Source of the DNA: AP-15 sp963700195
GTDB taxonomy: Bacteria; Pseudomonadota; Alphaproteobacteria; ATCC43930; CGMCC-115725
Reading direction: 5' to 3'
DNA length: 64,000 nt
NCBI GenBank assembly: GCA_963700195.1
Contig: CAVOWQ010000020.1
Span: forward strand, 4,383 to 68,382
Both the position numbers and the translations under genes were made by a program. Under the pieces are notes generated by a model. That model searched no databases. It was given only the letters and a program-made list of their open reading frames with translations, and had not been told where the DNA came from. Below are positions 43,801-52,028 of the stretch, one piece after another (position 1 is the stretch's first letter; every line of letters starts with the position of its first letter).

Positions 43801-44037
43801 GCCCTCGAGCCGCAGATCGAGTTGCCGCGTCTGGCGATCGATGCCAAGGCGAGCCCCGGAGATCGCGATTTGCATCCCGCTGCCGGGCCGGTTCACGAGT
43901 TGTTGGATAAAGGGCGTAAGCCCATCGAGGTCAATCGGCCCCTGCGTCAAACGCCACAGCCCGAACCCGCACAGGAGGATCAGCGCCGCTGCGGGTGCGC
44001 CGAGCCACGCCAAAATGCGGTGAGCCCGGCGACCCAT
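40888..44037 (-). CDS. AsmA-like / DUF3971 envelope protein (YhdP type)
   Basis: This 1049-residue protein has one N-terminal membrane helix (about 12-32), a DUF3971 region (about 170-480) and a long beta-rich repeat region ending in an AsmA_2-type domain (GTIVPAYALNSILGIVPVIG, then LLGGEGQGLFAANYRVTGS). YhdP/AsmA proteins form periplasm-spanning channels that move phospholipids to the outer membrane. I chose ATG 44037. It faces away from glnE. Confidence 0.85.
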   Translation of the reverse strand: MGRRAHRILAWLGAPAAALILLCGFGLWRLTQGPIDLDGLTPFIQQLVNRPGSGMQIAISGARLGIDRQTRQLDLRLEGVRVADAEGEPFATFPDISAGFSLSSLLQGKLAPTRLLIERPLLHLVRDEAGAVRLRFGQPDSRVPSLGPDILDQLAGPRNPDRPFGLMRQIVVRNAAIIYDDRRTSRRWQADRVDAWIERNRQGLAGDVSFALPFGSHQPELHASYRYTSDERALDLSIQIGGLEPATLASLSPELAPLAQADFPVSGTLATRLNLGGLTNEGVRLDLYLGKGSIRSELLPEGHIALQQGTIRAVYAPESGELRLAKLDLDLGGGSALAVDGTIDGLTPAMIAGTEPLPSPIPGKLGIVLSHVPVAKFESLWPPALSRGGRRWVLANVRDGVLDEAAFRLDLAVDPAARSAEVVSAHGTMRYHDATISYFQRLTPVQKVSGTATLDDKRLVFTPSGGSIKSVQVTGGSLEITDLGAPVEWLTVDLSLAGPIRDVLETIDVKPLRYAHDIGVDPTQVAGRTEASLHFKLPLLKDLKLDQVQYAVKASLSGAAIAGVAMNRNLTDGDFALEITRPGAHLRGTSRFDRVPLSIDANLFFKPTGGARARYRVGLTVDDDQRRRLGFDFLPNQVAGPVGVDLTYWTLDATHAEAEAALDLRSADLSVAEAGWKKPPGAPGGAKLVLDLQNEQVTRLRDIEVKAAGLDGRFAVALEPDTGRIDRVDVHRLVIADDDVSGSVMRRREGGWHVDLHGPMLDLSHWINDLRKNSPQPSSVTDGLLRIDARLGRLVVGPQREVRDVAARLSRDGADWRAAQIDARFPNGHGLSLHSTAQAGGRNLTFRSDDMGSTLSLLDITDNIVGGQVTVTGQTVDKAGKQVVAGHIEGADYSLVRAPVFARILSLPSFSGAGSMLAGSGIPFSTLRGDFAYGEDRLALDNLVAYGGAIGVTSNGAADLSRDQLDLQGTIVPAYALNSILGIVPVIGPLLLGGEGQGLFAANYRVTGSTADPQVSVNPLSALAPGFLRRLFQPNFGVPPPVQQSLGVE

Positions 44038-44129
44038 CCGGACCGATGATTCATGTCCGAGACCCTTGACGCTGCCTTGACCGGAGACCCCCGGCCCGCC
44101 AGTGTCCCCGCCCCGGCTGGGCCTACCGG

Positions 44130-47117
44130 ATGAAACTGTTATCTCACCTCTCCCCCGATGGTGACGGGCTGCCGAAACCGGCCGACCCCCGCAGGCTCGC
44201 CCTTGGGTTCGAAGCCTGGAGCGAGGCGCTCGCCCTGGCACAAGGAAACCCCGCCTCCGATCTCGCCCGCCAATGGAGCGCCGCAGGCGCCGGCAAACGC
44301 CTGCTCGCGTCAATTTTCGGCAACAGCCCCTTTCTGAGCGGCGTCGCCGTTAAAGAATGGGCCTTTTTGACCCGCCTTGTCGAGCAGGGTCCCGACGCAT
44401 TCTTCGACGATATAGCCGCCGGGATCGAAAAAACCGAGGATCTTGGCGAAGATACGGCGGCAGTGATGCGGCACCTGCGTGTGGCCAGGCGGCGTGTCGC
44501 ACTCGTCGCCGCGCTCGCCGAGCTGGCGGGTGTCTGGTCCCTCGAGCAGCAGACTGCGGCGCTCAGCCGCTTTGCCGAGGCGGCGCTCGGCGCTGCGCTG
44601 CGCCATCTGTTGCGTGAGGCGGCACGGAAGGGGCTCATCGGACTCACGGCTGCCGACCAGCCGGAGCAGGACAGCGGGCTGATCGTGCTTGGCATTGGCA
44701 AACTCGGCGGGCACGAGCTCAATTATTCGAGCGATATCGATCTGATCATCCTCTATGACCCGATGACGGCGCGCGTCAGTGCCCGCGACGGGGTACGATC
44801 CTTTTTTGTTCGGCTGACGCGCGAACTGGTGCGAGTTCTCGAAGCCTACACCGGCGAGGGATATTCGTTCCGCACCGATCTACGACTTCGCCCGGATCCG
44901 GCATCCACGCCGCTTGCCATGTCGGTTCCCGCAGCGCTCGCCTATTATGAGAGCGTCGGGCAGAACTGGGAACGCGCTGCGTTGATCAAGGCCCGTCCGG
45001 TCGCCGGCGACCGCGCCGCCGCTCGGCGCTTTCTGCGCGAGCTGCAACCGTTCATCTGGCGCAAAAACCTCGACTTCGCCGCCATTCAGGACATCCACTC
45101 GATTAAGCGCCAGATCAACGCGCACCGCGGCGGCGGCAAAATTGCGGTGGAAGGGCACGACATCAAGACGGGCCGCGGGGGGATTTGGGAGATTGAGTTC
45201 TTCGCCCAGACGCAGCAGCTGATCTGGGGCGGGCGGCTGCAGGAGCTGCGCGTCGGCCCGACCTGTGAGGCACTCCGCCGACTCGCGGGAGCCGGCCGGA
45301 TCGATCCCGCGGCCGCCACGCAGCTGATTGACGACTATCGCTTCCTGCGCCGCCTCGAACATCGGCTGCAGATGGTCGACGACGCGCAAACGCATGCGCT
45401 TCCTTCGGACCGCGCCGGGATCGAGCGCATCGCGGTGTTTCTAGGCTATTCGGAGACCGAGGCCTTCGTCGCCGATCTGCGCGCTCATCTCGCCTCGGTC
45501 GAGCGCCATTATGCGGAGCTTTTTGAACACGCTCCGAACCTTGCCGGCCCCGGCAACCTCGTCTTCACCGGCGCCGACGATGATCGCGAAACCCTGCACA
45601 CCCTCTCGCAGCTCGGCTTTGCCGAGCCGGCCACCGTGTCCGCGCTGGTGCGGAGCTGGCATCACGGCCGGCTGCGCGCCACCCGCGCTCAGCGGGCGCG
45701 CGAAATCCTAACCGAGCTCGTACCCGAGCTGCTGCGGATATTCGGCGCCACCCCGCACCCCGATGCGGCGCTGCGGCGGTTCGACCAGTTCCTGTCGCAC
45801 CTCCCTGCCGGGGTGCAACTGTTCTCGCTGTTTCACGCCAATCCCGGCCTTCTGGCGCTCGTCGCCGAAATCATGGCGGGGGCTCCGCGGCTCGCCGAGC
45901 ACCTGGCACAGCATCCCGCTCTCCTCGACTCGGTCCTGACGCAAGGCTTTTTTGCACTGCCCCTGGACCGCGCCGGCCTCGCCGCCGAGCTCGATCAGGT
46001 CATGACGGGCGTGCGGGATTTCGAAGATACGCTCGATAAGCTACGACGCTGGGCCGGCGAAAGACGGTTTCAGGTTGGCGTCCAACTGCTGCACCGCGCT
46101 CTCGACGGCGCACGGGCCGGGGTGGCATTGGCCGATATCGCGGAAACCGCGCTTGGCGCGCTGCTGCCGGGGGTGGAAGCCGAATTTGCGCGCCGGCACG
46201 GGCGGATGCCCGGAGGCAGTTTCGCGGTGATCGGGATGGGCCGCCTCGGCAGCCGCGAGATGACCCTCGCCTCCGATCTGGATCTGATCCTGATCTACGA
46301 CGCCCCGCCCGGCGTCGAGACTTCCGACGGCGCTCAGCCACTGCCGGTCGCCGCGTATTTCGCGCGGCTCAGCCAGAGGCTGATCGGCGCGATCACCGCT
46401 CCCACTGCCGAAGGCCGGCTCTACGATGTCGATATGCGGCTGCGACCGTCGGGCGAAGCGGGCCCGATCGCCTCGCATTTCGCCGGGTTCGCGCGTTATC
46501 AGAGCGAGTCCGCCTGGACCTGGGAACACATGGCGCTGACCAGGGCGCGGGCGGTTGCCGGCGACGCCGGCCTGTGCCGGCGGATCTCCGAGACCATAGC
46601 TGCCGTCCTGCGCTCCCCCCGCGATCCCGAAAAGCTCATCATTGATGTCGCGGCCATGCGCCGCCGGGTTGCCGAGGAGAACCCGCGGCCTTCCCCTTGG
46701 GATCTCAGAAACCGCCCGGGCGGCCTGCTCGACCTCGAATTCATCGTCCAGTATCTGATGCTGCGGCACGCCGCCACGGCGCCGCAGATCTTGCGTCGCG
46801 AGTCTCGGGAGACAATCGCCTCGCTCGGAGAGGCGGGCCTGCTGGCGCCGGCAGCTCAGCAGGAGCTCGGCGAGGCGGCCGCGCTGTTCCGCAATGTCCA
46901 GGCCGTGCTCACCCTGCTGGCCGAGGGATCACCGCCGACAGGCGTTCTGGCCGAACCAGATGCCGCCGCGCTCGCGGCCTGCGTAGGCGCGGTTGACTTC
47001 GCGCGGCTCGACGCAGATATCACCGCCGCCGCAGCACGCGTCAGCAGCTGGTACGATCGCCTGGTAGAGCGGCCGGCGCGGCAGGCGGCTCGAGCGAGAG
47101 GAGACGACGCGCGATGA
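44130..47117 (+). CDS. glnE: bifunctional glutamine synthetase adenylyltransferase/deadenylase
   Basis: This 995-residue enzyme switches glutamine synthetase on and off in response to PII. Both nucleotidyltransferase domains are complete: the N-terminal deadenylase with GKLGGHELNYSSDIDLIIL (about 190) and the C-terminal adenylylase with GMGRLGSREMTLASDLDLIL (about 700), each followed by a helical PII-uridylyl-like domain. Length is normal. The stop overlaps the bcp start (ATGA at 47114). Confidence 0.95.
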   Translation: MKLLSHLSPDGDGLPKPADPRRLALGFEAWSEALALAQGNPASDLARQWSAAGAGKRLLASIFGNSPFLSGVAVKEWAFLTRLVEQGPDAFFDDIAAGIEKTEDLGEDTAAVMRHLRVARRRVALVAALAELAGVWSLEQQTAALSRFAEAALGAALRHLLREAARKGLIGLTAADQPEQDSGLIVLGIGKLGGHELNYSSDIDLIILYDPMTARVSARDGVRSFFVRLTRELVRVLEAYTGEGYSFRTDLRLRPDPASTPLAMSVPAALAYYESVGQNWERAALIKARPVAGDRAAARRFLRELQPFIWRKNLDFAAIQDIHSIKRQINAHRGGGKIAVEGHDIKTGRGGIWEIEFFAQTQQLIWGGRLQELRVGPTCEALRRLAGAGRIDPAAATQLIDDYRFLRRLEHRLQMVDDAQTHALPSDRAGIERIAVFLGYSETEAFVADLRAHLASVERHYAELFEHAPNLAGPGNLVFTGADDDRETLHTLSQLGFAEPATVSALVRSWHHGRLRATRAQRAREILTELVPELLRIFGATPHPDAALRRFDQFLSHLPAGVQLFSLFHANPGLLALVAEIMAGAPRLAEHLAQHPALLDSVLTQGFFALPLDRAGLAAELDQVMTGVRDFEDTLDKLRRWAGERRFQVGVQLLHRALDGARAGVALADIAETALGALLPGVEAEFARRHGRMPGGSFAVIGMGRLGSREMTLASDLDLILIYDAPPGVETSDGAQPLPVAAYFARLSQRLIGAITAPTAEGRLYDVDMRLRPSGEAGPIASHFAGFARYQSESAWTWEHMALTRARAVAGDAGLCRRISETIAAVLRSPRDPEKLIIDVAAMRRRVAEENPRPSPWDLRNRPGGLLDLEFIVQYLMLRHAATAPQILRRESRETIASLGEAGLLAPAAQQELGEAAALFRNVQAVLTLLAEGSPPTGVLAEPDAAALAACVGAVDFARLDADITAAAARVSSWYDRLVERPARQAARARGDDAR

Positions 47118-47578
47118 GTGTCGAGATCGGCGAGAAAGCCCCGGACTTCACGCTGCCCACCGACGGCAACGGCAGTGTCACGTTGTCCGCGCTAAAGGGC
47201 AAAAAAATCGTCCTCTATTTCTATCCCAAGGACGATACCTCCGGCTGCACCGCTGAAGCATGCGGGTTTCGCGACTCTTTCCCAGACTATGGCGGTGCGG
47301 GATCGATAGTTATCGGGATCTCGAAGGACTTGGTCGCTTCGCATGACAAGTTTAAGAAGAAGCACGAGCTCCCGTTCATCCTCGCTTCCGATGCGGGCTC
47401 CGATGTCTGCGAAAAATACGGCGTCTGGGTCGAAAAGAGCATGTATGGCCGCAAGTATATGGGCATCGAGCGCTGCACCTTCCTGATCGACCAGGAGGGC
47501 ACCGTGCGCGGCGTTTGGCACAAAGTCAGGGTGCCGGGCCATGTCGCCGAAGTTCTCAAAGCAGCGCGCGCCCTCTAG
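47114..47578 (+). CDS. bcp: peroxiredoxin, BCP type
   Basis: This 154-residue thiol peroxidase detoxifies peroxides. The fold is APDFTLPTDGNGSVTLSAL, LYFYPKDDTSGCTAEACGFR (peroxidatic Cys at about 45, resolving Cys at about 50) and the closing RCTFLIDQEGTVRGVWHKV. It is translationally coupled to glnE. The stop is shared through CTAG at 47575-47578 with the convergent reductase gene. Confidence 0.93.
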   Translation: MSVEIGEKAPDFTLPTDGNGSVTLSALKGKKIVLYFYPKDDTSGCTAEACGFRDSFPDYGGAGSIVIGISKDLVASHDKFKKKHELPFILASDAGSDVCEKYGVWVEKSMYGRKYMGIERCTFLIDQEGTVRGVWHKVRVPGHVAEVLKAARAL

Positions 47579-48132
47579 CCGGCCGCCGCCCTCCACACCT
47601 TGATCTCGTGCAGCAGCGCCTCAACGGCGCCGCAAGCGAAACCGAGGCATGTCTCGTCGACCAGCCGCCCGTCGCGGATCCTGTCGGCCGAGGAAGTGAT
47701 GGTGACCTCGCGCGCCAATGCGACCCGCGACAGCATCGAGTCCAGCGCGACACGCAAATGCTCGATACATCGCGCGCCGCCCAGTGCGCCGCGCGACGTC
47801 GCCATGATCGCCACCGGCTTGTATGCCATCACCGAGGTGAAAGCGGGGCGCGAGGCCCAATCGAGCGCATTCTTCAGGACGCCGGGAATGCTGTGGTTGA
47901 ATTCCGGTGCGCAAAGTACGAGCCCGTCGCTCTCGGCGATCGCCGAAATCAACGCTTTTACGGGCTCCGGGCGTTTTTCGCCTTCGAAATCCTGGTTGTA
48001 GAGCGGGATCGTCGCGAGGTCCCAAATCGCGATCTCGGCGCGGTCAGAGAACTTTTCGCGGAGGGTCTCCAGCACCGCATTCGAATAAGAGCCGCTGCGC
48101 AGGCTGCCGGACATTCCAATCAGACGGGTCAA
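47575..48132 (-). CDS. NADPH-dependent FMN reductase-like protein
   Basis: This flavodoxin-fold protein of about 185 residues has the FMN phosphate loop GMSGSLRSGSYSNAVLETL, the LVLCAPEFNHSIPGVLKNAL segment and MATSRGALGGARC. Family members reduce quinones, chromate or azo dyes, or supply FMNH2. The start is uncertain: family alignment supports TTG 48132, while an ATG at 48195 in the same frame would add 21 residues. Confidence 0.85.
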   Translation of the reverse strand: MTRLIGMSGSLRSGSYSNAVLETLREKFSDRAEIAIWDLATIPLYNQDFEGEKRPEPVKALISAIAESDGLVLCAPEFNHSIPGVLKNALDWASRPAFTSVMAYKPVAIMATSRGALGGARCIEHLRVALDSMLSRVALAREVTITSSADRIRDGRLVDETCLGFACGAVEALLHEIKVWRAAAG

Positions 48133-48245
48133 GCGGGGTTCTCTATTGGTCGGGATGAGGCGTCCCTCATAGCGAAAGCCGCTCGCCAATGCCAACCTTC
48201 TCGCGCAGGATGCGCAGGCATCGGCATCATCAGGATTGCACCAGG

Positions 48246-48491
48246 ATGCTGGAATTGAGGCCCAATTGCGAATGCTGCGACCGGGATTTACCGCCCGACT
48301 CGCTCGACGCCCGGATCTGTTCCTATGAGTGCACGTTTTGCCGCAAGTGCGCCGAAGCCGTGCTTGGCGGGCATTGCCCCAATTGCACCGGCGAACTGGT
48401 GCGCCGGCCGATCCGGCCGAGCGGCCGGTTGCTGCGCCACCCGGCGTCGACCCGGCGGATATTCAAGCCGGAAGGATGTGCCCGGACGTGA
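48246..48491 (+). CDS. DUF1272 zinc-ribbon-like protein
   Basis: This 81-residue protein has clustered cysteines: RPNCECCDRDLPPDSLDARI, then CSYECTFCRKCAEAV and GGHCPNCTGEL, giving two likely zinc sites. DUF1272 is a small conserved family without known function. The ATG at 48246 is the family start. The stop overlaps the GTG of the aminotransferase gene (GTGA at 48488-48491). Confidence 0.8.
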   Translation: MLELRPNCECCDRDLPPDSLDARICSYECTFCRKCAEAVLGGHCPNCTGELVRRPIRPSGRLLRHPASTRRIFKPEGCART

Positions 48492-49648
48492 CTTTGCGAG
48501 TATCCCGGCGTGGCCTGGTACCGCCGTTCATTGCGATGGATGTGCTGCGCGCCGCCAACGAGCGGGAGGCTGCGGGCGCCGACGTGATCCATCTCGAAGT
48601 TGGCCAGCCCGGGACCTCGGCGCCCCAAGCGGTGCTCGAAGCCGCTCGCCGCGCGCTCGCGGGCGAGCGGATCGGCTATACCGATGCGCTCGGCATTGCA
48701 CCGTTGCGGCAGGCGATTGCCGGCCACTACCAGACCCAATACGGGGTCGCCGTCGACCCAGCCGAGGTCGTCGTCACGACCGGCTCCTCGGCCGCCTTTC
48801 AGCTCGCCTTTCTCGCCGCCTTCGAGCCCGGCGACCGGGTTGGGCTCGCCGTCCCGGGGTACCCGGCCTATCGAAACATCCTGACCGCGCTCGACCTTGA
48901 GCCGGTGCTGATCGAAGTCGGCGAGAACGCTCACTACCAACCGACACCCGAGCTGCTCGCCGATCTGGGTGCTCTCGACGGGCTGATCATCGCCAGCCCG
49001 GCCAACCCGACCGGAACGATGATCGGCGCCGCCGACCTCGCCCGGCTGGCCGGCTATTGTCATGATCACGGCATCCGCCTGATCTCGGACGAGATCTACC
49101 ACGGGATCGCCTATGAGAGCGCTGCGGCGACGGCGCGTGCTTTCGGGCAAGCGGCGGTCATCGTCAACTCGTTCTCGAAATACTACAGCATGACTGGATG
49201 GCGGCTGGGATGGATGCTGGTGCCGCCGGACCTCGCGCGCTCGGTCGAATGCTTGGCGCAGAATTTCTACATCTCGCCGCCCGCATTGTCGCAGCTCGCG
49301 GCGCTCCCGGTGTTCGATTGCCGCGCCGAGCTCGACAGCCACGTCGCACGTTATCGCGCCAATCGCGATCTGTTGGTCCGCACCCTGACGGCTGCCGGTC
49401 TCACCCGCTTTGCGCCGGCCGAAGGAGCGTTCTACCTCTATGCCGACATCTCGAGCCTGACGCGCGACAGCGAGGGTTTTTGCCGCCGCCTCCTCGCCGA
49501 GACCGGGGTCGCGGTGACCCCGGGCCTCGATTTCGACCCGATCCATGGCGGCGGCTGGGTGCGTTTCTCGTTCGCCGGCTCGACCGAGGACGTCGCCGAA
49601 GCAGGGCGCCGCCTGGCGGATTGGCTGCCGCGGGCAGCTCCATCTTGA
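48488..49648 (+). CDS. class I/II PLP aminotransferase
   Basis: This 386-residue enzyme shows VIHLEVGQPGTSAPQ, VVVTTGSSAAFQLAFLAAF, ASPANPTGTMIG, RLISDEIYHGIAY (PLP-binding Asp and Tyr) and the lysine segment VNSFSKYYSMTGWRLGW. It transfers amino groups between amino acids and keto acids; the substrate cannot be told. The start is GTG 48488, overlapping the DUF1272 stop; ATG 48476 in frame is possible. Its TGA stop lies inside the -35 of the imuA promoter. Confidence 0.88.
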   Translation: MTLRVSRRGLVPPFIAMDVLRAANEREAAGADVIHLEVGQPGTSAPQAVLEAARRALAGERIGYTDALGIAPLRQAIAGHYQTQYGVAVDPAEVVVTTGSSAAFQLAFLAAFEPGDRVGLAVPGYPAYRNILTALDLEPVLIEVGENAHYQPTPELLADLGALDGLIIASPANPTGTMIGAADLARLAGYCHDHGIRLISDEIYHGIAYESAAATARAFGQAAVIVNSFSKYYSMTGWRLGWMLVPPDLARSVECLAQNFYISPPALSQLAALPVFDCRAELDSHVARYRANRDLLVRTLTAAGLTRFAPAEGAFYLYADISSLTRDSEGFCRRLLAETGVAVTPGLDFDPIHGGGWVRFSFAGSTEDVAEAGRRLADWLPRAAPS

Positions 49649-49678
49649 CAGAGGCGAGCTCAAGAACAAAAATAGAAC
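49645..49678 (+). promoter_or_regulatory. SOS promoter with LexA box for imuA-imuB-dnaE2
   Basis: A perfect -35 TTGACA (49645-49650) is followed after exactly 17 bp by AAAAAT (49668-49673). The alphaproteobacterial LexA site GAAC-AAAAATA-GAAC (49664-49678) covers that -10. The predicted transcription start is at or next to the ATG at 49679, implying a leaderless message. LexA binding here would shut the cassette until DNA damage. Confidence 0.85.
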
Positions 49679-50476
49679 ATGAATTTGGTTTCCGAACTGC
49701 GCGAGCGCGTACGGCGGATCGAGCGGTCGCCGGCGATGGCGCATGGCGTGTTGCCCCTTGGTGTCGCGGCGATCGACCGGGCATTGCCGGGCGGCGGACT
49801 GGCGCGGGGCGCCTTGCACGAGATCCTGGGAGTAGGCGGCGACGAGGAGGATGGCGCGCTCGCCGCCGCTTTTGCCGCTCACATTCTCGGGCGCCTCACG
49901 GGGATGGTGCTGTGGTGCCTGGCGCGCCCAGACCTTTACGGGCCGGGCCTCGCGGCCCACGGGCTCGATCCCGGGCGGATCGTGCTGGTCCGGGCATCGC
50001 GCGATGCCGAGATCCTGTGGGCGATGGAGGAAGGGCTGCGCACCCCAGGCATTGTCGCAGTTGTCGGCGAAGTCGGGTCGCTCCCCATGGTGGCGACCCG
50101 CCGGTTGCAGCTCGCCGCGGAACGCTCCGGCATCACCGCCCTTCTGTTGCGGCGCTGGCGCGAGGGCGGGCAGGCGGCGCGTGAGCGCGCTCTGCCGAAC
50201 GCAGCCGTCACCCGGTGGCGTATCGCCGCACTGCCGTCGCGTCCTCACCGCGGCGAGCCGGGGGTAGGGCGCGCGTGGTGGCGCGTCGAGCTCTTGCGCT
50301 GCCGCGGCGGCGAGCCGGCGTCATGGGAAATGCCAGCCTGGGAAATGCTGCCCTGGGAAATGCCGGCCTGGGGAATGGAGGTGCCGGATGCGACGGATCA
50401 TGTATCTCTGGCTGCCGCGCTGGCCGATCGACCGGCGGCGCCTGTCGCAGCGGAAAAGTATCGGCGCGCCGGCTGA
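49679..50476 (+). CDS. imuA: ImuA, RecA-like SOS mutagenesis protein
   Basis: This 265-residue SulA/RecA-like protein reads VLPLGVAAIDRALPGGGLAR, ALHEILGVGGDEEDGALAA and the Walker-B-like strand GIVAVVGEV. The Walker A lysine is lost, as is usual for ImuA. It works with ImuB and DnaE2 in damage-induced translesion synthesis. The last third has a repeat (WEMPAWEMLPWEMPAWGM) encoded by 15-bp units. Its end overlaps imuB by 89 bp. The ATG directly follows the LexA box. Confidence 0.88.
   Translation: MNLVSELRERVRRIERSPAMAHGVLPLGVAAIDRALPGGGLARGALHEILGVGGDEEDGALAAAFAAHILGRLTGMVLWCLARPDLYGPGLAAHGLDPGRIVLVRASRDAEILWAMEEGLRTPGIVAVVGEVGSLPMVATRRLQLAAERSGITALLLRRWREGGQAARERALPNAAVTRWRIAALPSRPHRGEPGVGRAWWRVELLRCRGGEPASWEMPAWEMLPWEMPAWGMEVPDATDHVSLAAALADRPAAPVAAEKYRRAG
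50324..50383 (+). repeat. tandem repeat in imuA
   Basis: Three clean 15-bp units of the form TGGGAAATGCCGGCC (50324-50338, 50339-50353, 50354-50368) and a diverged fourth encode WEMPA-type repeats ahead of the imuB start. The unit length equals that of the array in the dciA-like gene. Confidence 0.75.
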
Positions 50477-52028
50477 AGAGGCCCCGTTCGCCACGGTTGC
50501 CGATATTGCCGGACGGCGGCTTCTCGCCGCGGTCAACCCGGCCGCAACCGCCGCCGGCTTGGCTCCGGGAATGCCGCTGGCGGATGCGCTCTCCTTTCTG
50601 CCCGGTCTTGCCACTGCCCCGGCAAAGCCCGTGGAGGACGTCGCCGCGCTTCGGCGGTTGGCGGAATGGTGCGGCCGTTATAGCCCGTGGACTGCTCCAG
50701 ATGGCGCAGATGGAGTGCGGATCGAGATCACCGGCTCTGCCCACCTCTGGGGAGGAGAAAGAGCGCTCGCTGCCGATTTGGGGGCTCGGCTTGACCGTCG
50801 TCGCGTCGCCAGCCGCATCGTCATTGCCGATACGCTCGGCACTGCGTGGGGTATGGCCCGCTTTGCGGAAACGAGCGACAGCGTCGTCATTCTGGCTGAG
50901 GGAGAGCTCCGCGCCGCCCTCGCTCCGTTGCCGGTGGAAGCCCTCCGCCTCGACCCGATTACCGCCCAAGGGCTGCGGCGGGTCGGATTGAAGCGGGTCG
51001 GCGATCTCTATGCGATGCCGCGCGATGCGCTGGCCCGCCGGTTCGGCGAGACTGTGGCGCGGCTGCTCGATCAGGCGTTGGACGAGATGCCGGAGCCGTT
51101 GTCGCCACTCGGCGAGGCGCCGAGCCGGCGGGTGCGGTTGAGCTTCGCCGAGCCGATTACCGAGCCCGCCGATCTCATGCTGGCGACGGAGCGGCTCACC
51201 GCCGATCTCGTCCTTCGCTTGGCGCGGGAAGGAACGGGAGCGCGGCAGCTCGATCTCGGCTTTCACCGCGTCGACGGCCGGGTCGAGCGGATCAGCGTCG
51301 GCACCGCTCGCCCGAGCCGCGATCCGCATCATCTCGCGGCGCTCTTCAGGGAGCGGCTCGACACACTCGATCCCGGTCTCGGCGTCGAAGACATGATCCT
51401 CGCCGCCTACGCGGTCGAGCCCTTGCCGTCCGAGCAGATCGGACTTCCCGGCCACACTGCCAGCCCCCACCCTGACCCTCCCCCGCTTGCGGGGGAGGGA
51501 ATGGGAGGGGGTATCGCCCCGCTCCTCGACCGGCTCGGCAACCGGCTGGGGCTCGACGCAATATCGCGGCTCGATCCGCGCGAGAGCCATATTCCGGAAC
51601 GCGCCTCGGTGAGAGTGCAGCCCCACCTCACCCTCCCTCTTCCCCCAAAAGGGCGGAAAGGGCCCAAAACTCCCTCTCCGCCCCCGGGGGCGGAGAGGGC
51701 TGGGGTGAGGTGGGGGATCTCCGACAAACCACCGCGGCCGATCCGGCTGTTCGAGCCGCCCGAGCCGGTCGAGGCATTCTGGCTGTTGCCCGACGACCCG
51801 CCGTTCCGGTTCATGTGGCGGCGCCGCCGGCATCGGGTGACGCGGGCCGACGGGCCGGAGCGGATCGCGGACGAATGGTGGCGGCCAGGGGCGTCTGGCG
51901 AGATCGATGCGATCCGCGATTATTACCGGGTCGAGGACGAGGAGGGGCGGCGCTTCTGGTTGTACCGGTCAGGTCTCCACTGCGGCGACCGCAAGCCGCG
52001 CTGGTTCGTCCATGGCGTCTTTTCCTGA
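50388..52028 (+). CDS. imuB: ImuB, Y-family polymerase-like SOS protein with two repeat inserts
   Basis: This 546-residue catalytically inactive Y-family homologue bridges ImuA, DnaE2 and the sliding clamp. It opens with RRIMYLWLPRWPIDRRRL, has GSAHLWGGERAL, the helix-hairpin-helix AQGLRRVGLKRVGDLYAMPR and a C-terminal domain ending WFVHGVFS. Two segments do not belong to the family: about residues 358-376 (HPDPPPLAGEGMGGG) and 411-444 (LTLPLPPKGRKG and SPPPGAERAGVRWG). Both are translations of palindromic repeats, and removing them gives about 495 residues, the normal size. Confidence 0.9.
   Translation: MRRIMYLWLPRWPIDRRRLSQRKSIGAPAEEAPFATVADIAGRRLLAAVNPAATAAGLAPGMPLADALSFLPGLATAPAKPVEDVAALRRLAEWCGRYSPWTAPDGADGVRIEITGSAHLWGGERALAADLGARLDRRRVASRIVIADTLGTAWGMARFAETSDSVVILAEGELRAALAPLPVEALRLDPITAQGLRRVGLKRVGDLYAMPRDALARRFGETVARLLDQALDEMPEPLSPLGEAPSRRVRLSFAEPITEPADLMLATERLTADLVLRLAREGTGARQLDLGFHRVDGRVERISVGTARPSRDPHHLAALFRERLDTLDPGLGVEDMILAAYAVEPLPSEQIGLPGHTASPHPDPPPLAGEGMGGGIAPLLDRLGNRLGLDAISRLDPRESHIPERASVRVQPHLTLPLPPKGRKGPKTPSPPPGAERAGVRWGISDKPPRPIRLFEPPEPVEAFWLLPDDPPFRFMWRRRRHRVTRADGPERIADEWWRPGASGEIDAIRDYYRVEDEEGRRFWLYRSGLHCGDRKPRWFVHGVFS
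51461..51511. repeat. family B palindrome inside imuB
   Basis: CAGCCCCCACCCTGACCCTC and the inverted GGGGGAGGGAATGGGAGGGG form a hairpin that keeps the imuB frame. It matches the intergenic copy at 31085-31137 almost base for base. Confidence 0.85.
51619..51718. repeat. family C palindromes inside imuB
   Basis: Two nested hairpins lie here: CCCTCTTCCCCC with a G-rich partner, and CCCTCTCCGCCCCCGGGGGC continuing to GGAGAGGG. They are bounded by the inverted CCCCACCTCACC / GGTGAGGTGGGG. The frame is kept. Confidence 0.8.

Noticed and set aside
51461..51718. CRISPR array in imuB/dnaE2
   Set aside because: The repeats are irregularly spaced, palindromic and in frame within genes, with no unique spacers of equal size and no cas genes.
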